From the NCBI RefSeq assembly GCF_027923225.1, contig NZ_BSDI01000056.1, positions 14,653 to 78,652 on the forward strand: DNA of 64,000 bases, in the 5' to 3' direction. A program made the translations under genes and the position numbers. Shown here piece after piece: positions 59,900-64,000 of the stretch. Origin of the DNA: Phytohabitans aurantiacus. GTDB lineage: Bacteria; Actinomycetota; Actinomycetes; Mycobacteriales; Micromonosporaceae. How positions within the stretch are numbered: the stretch's first letter is position 1; the number at the start of each line of letters is the position of its first letter. The notes beneath the pieces were generated by a model that was not told the origin of the DNA, did not search any database, and saw only the letters and a list, made by a program, of their open reading frames with translations.

Positions 59900-61114
59900 T
59901 CAGCCCGGAAGGCTGAGCTGCGCCGGCGCCGACCGGTCGGTGGTCGTGCCGTCGCCCAGCTGTCCGGCCAGGTTGTTGCCCCAGCACCACAGGCTGCCAT
60001 CGGTGCGGATCACGCAGGCGTGGTAGGTGACGACGATGCGGTTGGTCCAGGTGGTCGCCGTCCCGACCCGGGTCGGCGCGAACCGGTGCGTCGTGGTGCC
60101 GTCGCCCAGCTGCCCCGCCATGTTGTTGCCCCAGCACCACAGGCTGCCGTCCGTGCGGACCGCGCACGAGGAGTCGTCGCTCGCGCGGACCGCGGACCAC
60201 GTGGTGGCGGTGCCGACCTGGACCGGCGTGCTCTGGTGGATGCCGCTGACACCCAACTGCCCATACCCGTTCTCGCCCCAGCACCACAGGGTGCCGTCGG
60301 TGCGGACGGCGCAGGTGTGCGTGTACCCCGCTGTCACACCGGACCACGTGGTCGCGGTGCCGACCTGCGTCGGAGTCGACTTGAAGGTCATGCTGCCGAC
60401 ACCGAGCTGGCCATTGGAGCTGTCGCCCCAGCACCACAGGGTGCCATCGGTGCGGGTGGCGCAGGTGTGCGCGAAACCGGCCGTCACGCTCGCCCAGTTC
60501 GCCGCCGTGCCGATCCGCATCGGGGCGAGAACGTTCTGGACGTCGGAACCGATACCCAGCTGCGCGTTGCGGTTGAAGCCCCAGCACCACAGGGTGCCGT
60601 CGGTCCGGATCGCGCACGCGTGACCCTCGCCGGCACTCACGCTGGCCCAGGTGGTGCCGTCGCCCACCCGCACGGGAGCGGTGCGATTGGTGGTGGTGCC
60701 GTCGCCGAGCTGGCCCCTGCGGTTGTTACCCCAGCACCACAAGGTTCCATCGGTGCGGATCGCACAGTTGTAGCTCATGCCGGCGTCGATACTGGCCCAG
60801 GTGGTCGCGTCGCCGATACGCACCGGGGTGGTCCGGTTCGTGGTGGTGCCGTCGCCGAGTTGACCATTGTAGTTGTTGCCCCAACACCAGAGCGTGCCGT
60901 CGACAGGGATCGCACACGTATGCGAGTAGCCCGCGGCGACGCTGGAAACCGCGGGCGCGGCCATCGCGGCGTTCTGCGAGCCCGCGGCGGCCGCACCCGT
61001 CGTCGCTCCCATGGCGAGCGCGGCGATTCCGGCGGATGTCGCCACGGTGGCGATGGTGATTCTGGCCCAACGCCGCCATCGAGCCCCCGGCCGACCATCC
61101 TGATATTCCCTCAT
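59900..61114 (-). CDS. secreted seven-repeat RCC1 propeller protein
   Basis: A 404-aa exported protein. Arg-rich N-terminus and signal peptide to about 47. Seven tandem repeats of about 50 residues follow, each with C-A-x-R-T-D-G-T/S-L-W-C-W-G-x-N and GQLGDG-like turns (one starts IPVDG). They form a closed seven-bladed RCC1 propeller with a regular Cys pair per blade. ATG 61114 has GGAG about 10 nt upstream. RCC1 propellers bind proteins or glycans; the extracellular partner is unknown. The DNA repeats are visible as blocks of about 150 bp. Confidence 0.88.
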   Translation of the reverse strand: MREYQDGRPGARWRRWARITIATVATSAGIAALAMGATTGAAAAGSQNAAMAAPAVSSVAAGYSHTCAIPVDGTLWCWGNNYNGQLGDGTTTNRTTPVRIGDATTWASIDAGMSYNCAIRTDGTLWCWGNNRRGQLGDGTTTNRTAPVRVGDGTTWASVSAGEGHACAIRTDGTLWCWGFNRNAQLGIGSDVQNVLAPMRIGTAANWASVTAGFAHTCATRTDGTLWCWGDSSNGQLGVGSMTFKSTPTQVGTATTWSGVTAGYTHTCAVRTDGTLWCWGENGYGQLGVSGIHQSTPVQVGTATTWSAVRASDDSSCAVRTDGSLWCWGNNMAGQLGDGTTTHRFAPTRVGTATTWTNRIVVTYHACVIRTDGSLWCWGNNLAGQLGDGTTTDRSAPAQLSLPG

Positions 61115-61237
61115 GCGCTGTTGTCTCCAACCGACGTCGATACCTGAACAGGGAGGTCGCCCATGACCCACCAATTCATAGCATCGATAATCATCACTGA
61201 CTAGAGTCAACGTCGAGGACCGGTCGAGAACGCGGAG

Positions 61238-61268
61238 ACTCCGCCGGGTGAGTTCACCCCGGCGGAGT
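61238..61268. terminator. terminator of the MMPL gene
   Basis: Perfect 11-bp stem ACTCCGCCGGG / CCCGGCGGAGT with a 9-nt loop, just beyond the MMPL stop (61285, minus strand). Confidence 0.8.
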
Positions 61269-61284
61269 TTGTCCATGCGGTGGT

Positions 61285-63525
61285 TCAGCCCACGAGGTGG
61301 TGCTCCCGAACCGGCTGTCCCATGGGCGTCTCGGGCGGGTCGGCGAGCTTCTCCCCCTCGACGTCGATGCGCGGCAGGACCCGATCGAGCCACCTCGGCA
61401 GCCACCAGGCCGACTTGCCGAGCAGCGCGAACAGGGCCGGCACCAGGGCCATCCGGACGACGAACGCGTCGAACAGGACGGCGGCGGCCAGGCCGAAGCC
61501 GATCATCTTGACGAAGTCGTTGTCTTCCATGATGAAGCCGGAGAAGACGCTGGTCATGATGATCGCGGCGGCGGTGACGACCCGTCCGCCGTACCGGAAC
61601 CCGGTCACGACCGCCTCGGCGGCGCTGGCGCCGTGGGTGTACGCCTCGCGGATGCGGGAGACGAGGAACACCTCGTAATCCATCGCCAGGCCGAAGACCA
61701 CGCCGATCATGAGGATCGGCAGGGTACTGATGATCGGGCCGTGCTGGTCGACGCCGATGACGTCCGCGAGCCAGCCCCACTGGAAGATCGCCACCACGGC
61801 ACCGAGGGCCGCGGTCACGGACAGCAGGAAGCCGAGCGCCGCCTTGAGCGGGACCAGCACGGACCGGAACACCACGATGAGCAGGAGGAAGGCCAGACCG
61901 ACGACCAGACCCAGGTACGGCACCAGCGCGTCGTCCAGGGTCTGGGAGAAGTCGATGAACATCGCCGTCTGGCCGGCGACCAGGATCGCGGAGGCGCCGG
62001 TACGGGATTCGAGCGGGCCGGCGGCGGTGCGCAGGGAACGCACCAGTTCCTCGGTCCTGGTATCGGTCGGACCGGTCTCGGGCACGACGTTGACGACCGC
62101 GGTGTCGCCGGACGGGTTGGTGGTGACCGGCGAAACGGTGGCGACGCCGTCGACCGACTCCAGCGCGGTGCGTACCTGCTCCGCCGCCGCCTTGGCGTCG
62201 CTGGCCTCGATCGTGACCAGCAGCGGTCCGTTGAAGCCGGGACCGAAGGAGTCCGACAGCATGTCGTACGCCTTGCGCTGGGTCGTCTCCGGGGCCATCG
62301 AACCCTCCCCTGGCAGGCCCAGTTCCAGGCTCGCCGCCGGTACGGCGACGGCACCCAGGCTCACCACGCCCAGCAGCAGGACGGCGACGGGATGGCGCAG
62401 CACGAAGCCGGCCCAGCGAGCGCCGAGATTCGGCCCGCTGTTCGCCGCACGCTTGTCGGCCTTGCGCTGCTGGCGCTTCGACAGGGGCTTGCCGGTGAAC
62501 CGGTGGCGGTCCCGGCGGGCGAGGACCCTGATGGGAGCGAAGCCGAGCAGCGCGGGCACGAAGGTGAGGGCGACGAGGACGGCCACGGCGACGGTACCGG
62601 CCGCGGCCAGACCCATCTTGGTCAGCAGCGGGACGTTGACCACCGCCAGGCCCGCCAGAGCGATGATCACGGTGAGTCCGGCGAACACGACGGCCGAACC
62701 CGCGGTGCCCACGGCTCGGGCGGCCGCGTCCGCCCGCTCGCGTCCCTCGCCGATCTCGGAACGGTAGCGGGAGACGATGAACAGGGCGTAGTCGATACCG
62801 ACGGCGAGGCCGATCATCAACGCGAGCGTGGAGGTCGTGGACGACAGCCCGAGGGTGCTGCCCAGCGCGGCGATCGCGGTGACTCCGATGCCCACGCCGA
62901 CCAAGGCGGTCAGCAACGGCATGCCGGCGGCGATGAGGGATCCGAAGGTGATCAGCAGGACGATGGCGGACAGCAGGATGCCCAGCTGCTCACCCGTCCC
63001 GTTCATCGCCTGCTCGATCTCGACGGCGTCGCCGCCCGCCTCGACGACCAGGCCCGCGTCGCGAGCCCGTTGCAGCGCGTCGGTGAGGCCGTCATGCGCC
63101 GCGTCCGTCAGTTCCAGGGCGGTCGCCCCGTACGTGACGTAGGCGTATCCGGTCCTCCGGTCGCCGCTGACGGCGTTGGCCTGGAACGGATCGGCCACGG
63201 CGACGACCTGAGGCGCCTTGGCCAGGTCGGCGACGAGCTGCTCGACCTGCGCCTTGCGGGCGGCCGAGGTGATCTCCTCGGTGCCCGGGGCCCGGATGAC
63301 GACGCGGGCGGCGGCACCGTCCGCGCGGGCGTCCGGGAACTTCCGCTCGAGCAGGTCGAACGCCCTCTGCGACTCCGTGCCCGGCATCGAGAACGTGTCG
63401 GCGGGCGGAGGCGGCGCGCTGGACGCCGCGAAGCCCATGGCACCCAGGGCCACGACCCACAGCAGGACGACGAGGCCGCGTCTCCGGAAACAGAAACGGC
63501 CCAATCGGGAGAGGAACGTTGCCAC
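61285..63525 (-). CDS. MMPL/RND-family membrane exporter
   Basis: A 746-aa proton-driven exporter of the MmpL/actinorhodin-transporter (ActII-3) class. Two halves each have one N-terminal helix, an extracellular domain and a block of five helices. The membrane signatures are GLAVGIDYALFIVSRYR near 238-254 and GLAMDYEVFLVSRIREA near 622-638, with the proton-relay Asp-Tyr pairs. GTG 63525 lies 4 nt after the upstream serine hydrolase stop, so they form an operon. Cargo is probably a lipid or natural product. Confidence 0.9.
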   Translation of the reverse strand: MATFLSRLGRFCFRRRGLVVLLWVVALGAMGFAASSAPPPPADTFSMPGTESQRAFDLLERKFPDARADGAAARVVIRAPGTEEITSAARKAQVEQLVADLAKAPQVVAVADPFQANAVSGDRRTGYAYVTYGATALELTDAAHDGLTDALQRARDAGLVVEAGGDAVEIEQAMNGTGEQLGILLSAIVLLITFGSLIAAGMPLLTALVGVGIGVTAIAALGSTLGLSSTTSTLALMIGLAVGIDYALFIVSRYRSEIGEGRERADAAARAVGTAGSAVVFAGLTVIIALAGLAVVNVPLLTKMGLAAAGTVAVAVLVALTFVPALLGFAPIRVLARRDRHRFTGKPLSKRQQRKADKRAANSGPNLGARWAGFVLRHPVAVLLLGVVSLGAVAVPAASLELGLPGEGSMAPETTQRKAYDMLSDSFGPGFNGPLLVTIEASDAKAAAEQVRTALESVDGVATVSPVTTNPSGDTAVVNVVPETGPTDTRTEELVRSLRTAAGPLESRTGASAILVAGQTAMFIDFSQTLDDALVPYLGLVVGLAFLLLIVVFRSVLVPLKAALGFLLSVTAALGAVVAIFQWGWLADVIGVDQHGPIISTLPILMIGVVFGLAMDYEVFLVSRIREAYTHGASAAEAVVTGFRYGGRVVTAAAIIMTSVFSGFIMEDNDFVKMIGFGLAAAVLFDAFVVRMALVPALFALLGKSAWWLPRWLDRVLPRIDVEGEKLADPPETPMGQPVREHHLVG

Positions 63526-63529
63526 GGTG

Positions 63530-64000
63530 TCAGCCTTCGATCGCTTGGTAGATGGTGGTCCAGAAGTCGTGCATGACCTGGATGGAGTAGGGGGCGGAGG
63601 CGCCGACCTGGGTGAGCAGGATGCCGATGAGTTGGTGGTGGGGGTCGGCGTAGGTGGAGGTGCCGCTGCCGCCGTCCCAGCCGTATTGGCCGATGGGTGC
63701 GTAGTCGCCGTGGTAGGTGCGTACGGCCATGCCGAAGCCCCAGCCGCCGTGTTGGCCTTGGCCGTGGGAGATGTGGACGTTGTCGCGGGCCATGGCGGTG
63801 CGGGCGGCGGTCTGTTCCGGGGTGAGGCTGTTGGTGGTCATGAGTTGGACGGCGGGTCGGGACAGGATCCGTTGGCCGTTGTGGGTGCCGGCGTTGAGGA
63901 GCATCTGGAAGTAGGCGTGGTAGTCGTCCACTGTGGAGACGAGTCCTCCGCCGCCGCCGGGGAATGGTGGCGGTTGTAGGCTCCAGCGGCCGTTGGCGGG
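63530..64000 (-). CDS. serine hydrolase (beta-lactamase-like), C-terminal part
   Basis: The gene enters from the window end; the last 156 codons are visible. The stretch resembles the C-terminal third of class C beta-lactamase-like esterases. It includes PGGGGGLVSTVDDYHAYFQML and the third-motif region GQYGWDGGSGTSTYADP, where family members have H-x-G or W-G-G. Co-transcribed with MMPL (4 nt). The catalytic Ser and Tyr would lie outside the window. Confidence 0.8.
   Translation of the reverse strand, partial: PANGRWSLQPPPFPGGGGGLVSTVDDYHAYFQMLLNAGTHNGQRILSRPAVQLMTTNSLTPEQTAARTAMARDNVHISHGQGQHGGWGFGMAVRTYHGDYAPIGQYGWDGGSGTSTYADPHHQLIGILLTQVGASAPYSIQVMHDFWTTIYQAIEG

Noticed and set aside
1..64000. 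Biosynthetic gene cluster for a natural product
   Set aside because: No polyketide, peptide-synthetase, terpene or RiPP core enzyme is present; the exporters, methyltransferase and glycosyltransferase are scattered with unrelated neighbours.

Overview
The window is high-GC actinobacterial DNA, by eye about 70% G+C. C/G-ending codons dominate, GTG and TTG starts are frequent, and stop/start overlaps of the ATGA/TGATG type are common. HelR, an ECF41 sigma factor, a TPR-CHAT/subtilase locus, DUF222-HNH and many secreted CBM-bearing hydrolases suggest a filamentous actinomycete. Micromonosporaceae or a relative is my best guess; this is inference, since no rRNA or tRNA gene is present.

Layout. 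1-6.5 kb: a DHA2 drug-efflux MFS gene (5' end outside the window), the RNA-polymerase-rescuing motor ATPase HelR, a 2H-like protein, a GT4 glycosyltransferase and a stand-alone TOPRIM protein. 6.7-16 kb: a plant-polysaccharide (probably arabinan) locus. It has GH51 and GH1 enzymes, a complete carbohydrate ABC importer, a LacI regulator and a divergent secreted sialidase-fold/CBM35/CBM13 enzyme. Two matching palindromes look like the LacI operators, and a CRP/GlxR-like site lies between the divergent genes. 16-24 kb: secreted serine hydrolases, a CPBP protease, a LuxR-type response regulator with an N-terminally truncated kinase, two alpha/beta hydrolases and an SGNH hydrolase. 24-36.6 kb: DUF222-HNH, a MerR/methyltransferase pair around a perfect palindrome, an ECF sigma/CU044_5270 operon, a fused SecDF, a CadD-like transporter, GNAT, and ECF41 with an NAD(P)/FAD oxidoreductase.

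36.6-42.4 kb is the most interesting part. It holds an ECF-like sigma factor with an adaptor protein, a 130-aa protein of unknown function, a large TPR-CHAT (caspase-like) protein, a cytoplasmic subtilase and a 51-aa protein. The 51-aa protein repeats the N-terminal motif of the sigma-linked adaptor. I propose one proteolytic signalling or conflict system with a transcriptional output.

42.4-64 kb: GH59, a short second-type Rho factor, HIT, a hydrolase with an internal deletion, VOC and SRPBCC proteins, CBM2 and BNR secreted proteins, a CE1-CBM2 esterase, a quinone-reductase-like enzyme, an aminotransferase coupled to a 1157-aa secreted polysaccharide lyase-like protein, a seven-repeat RCC1 protein, an MMPL exporter and the C-terminal part of a serine hydrolase (cut by the window end).

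Between genes there are two dispersed repeat families. R1 has six copies, five of them in convergent 3'-3' gaps; R2 has three. Several strong hairpin terminators are present. The 9-mer CCACWGTGG occurs 13 times, mostly inside genes as Thr-Val codons with otherwise avoided ACT/ACA. I see no CRISPR array, complete insertion sequence, tRNA or rRNA.
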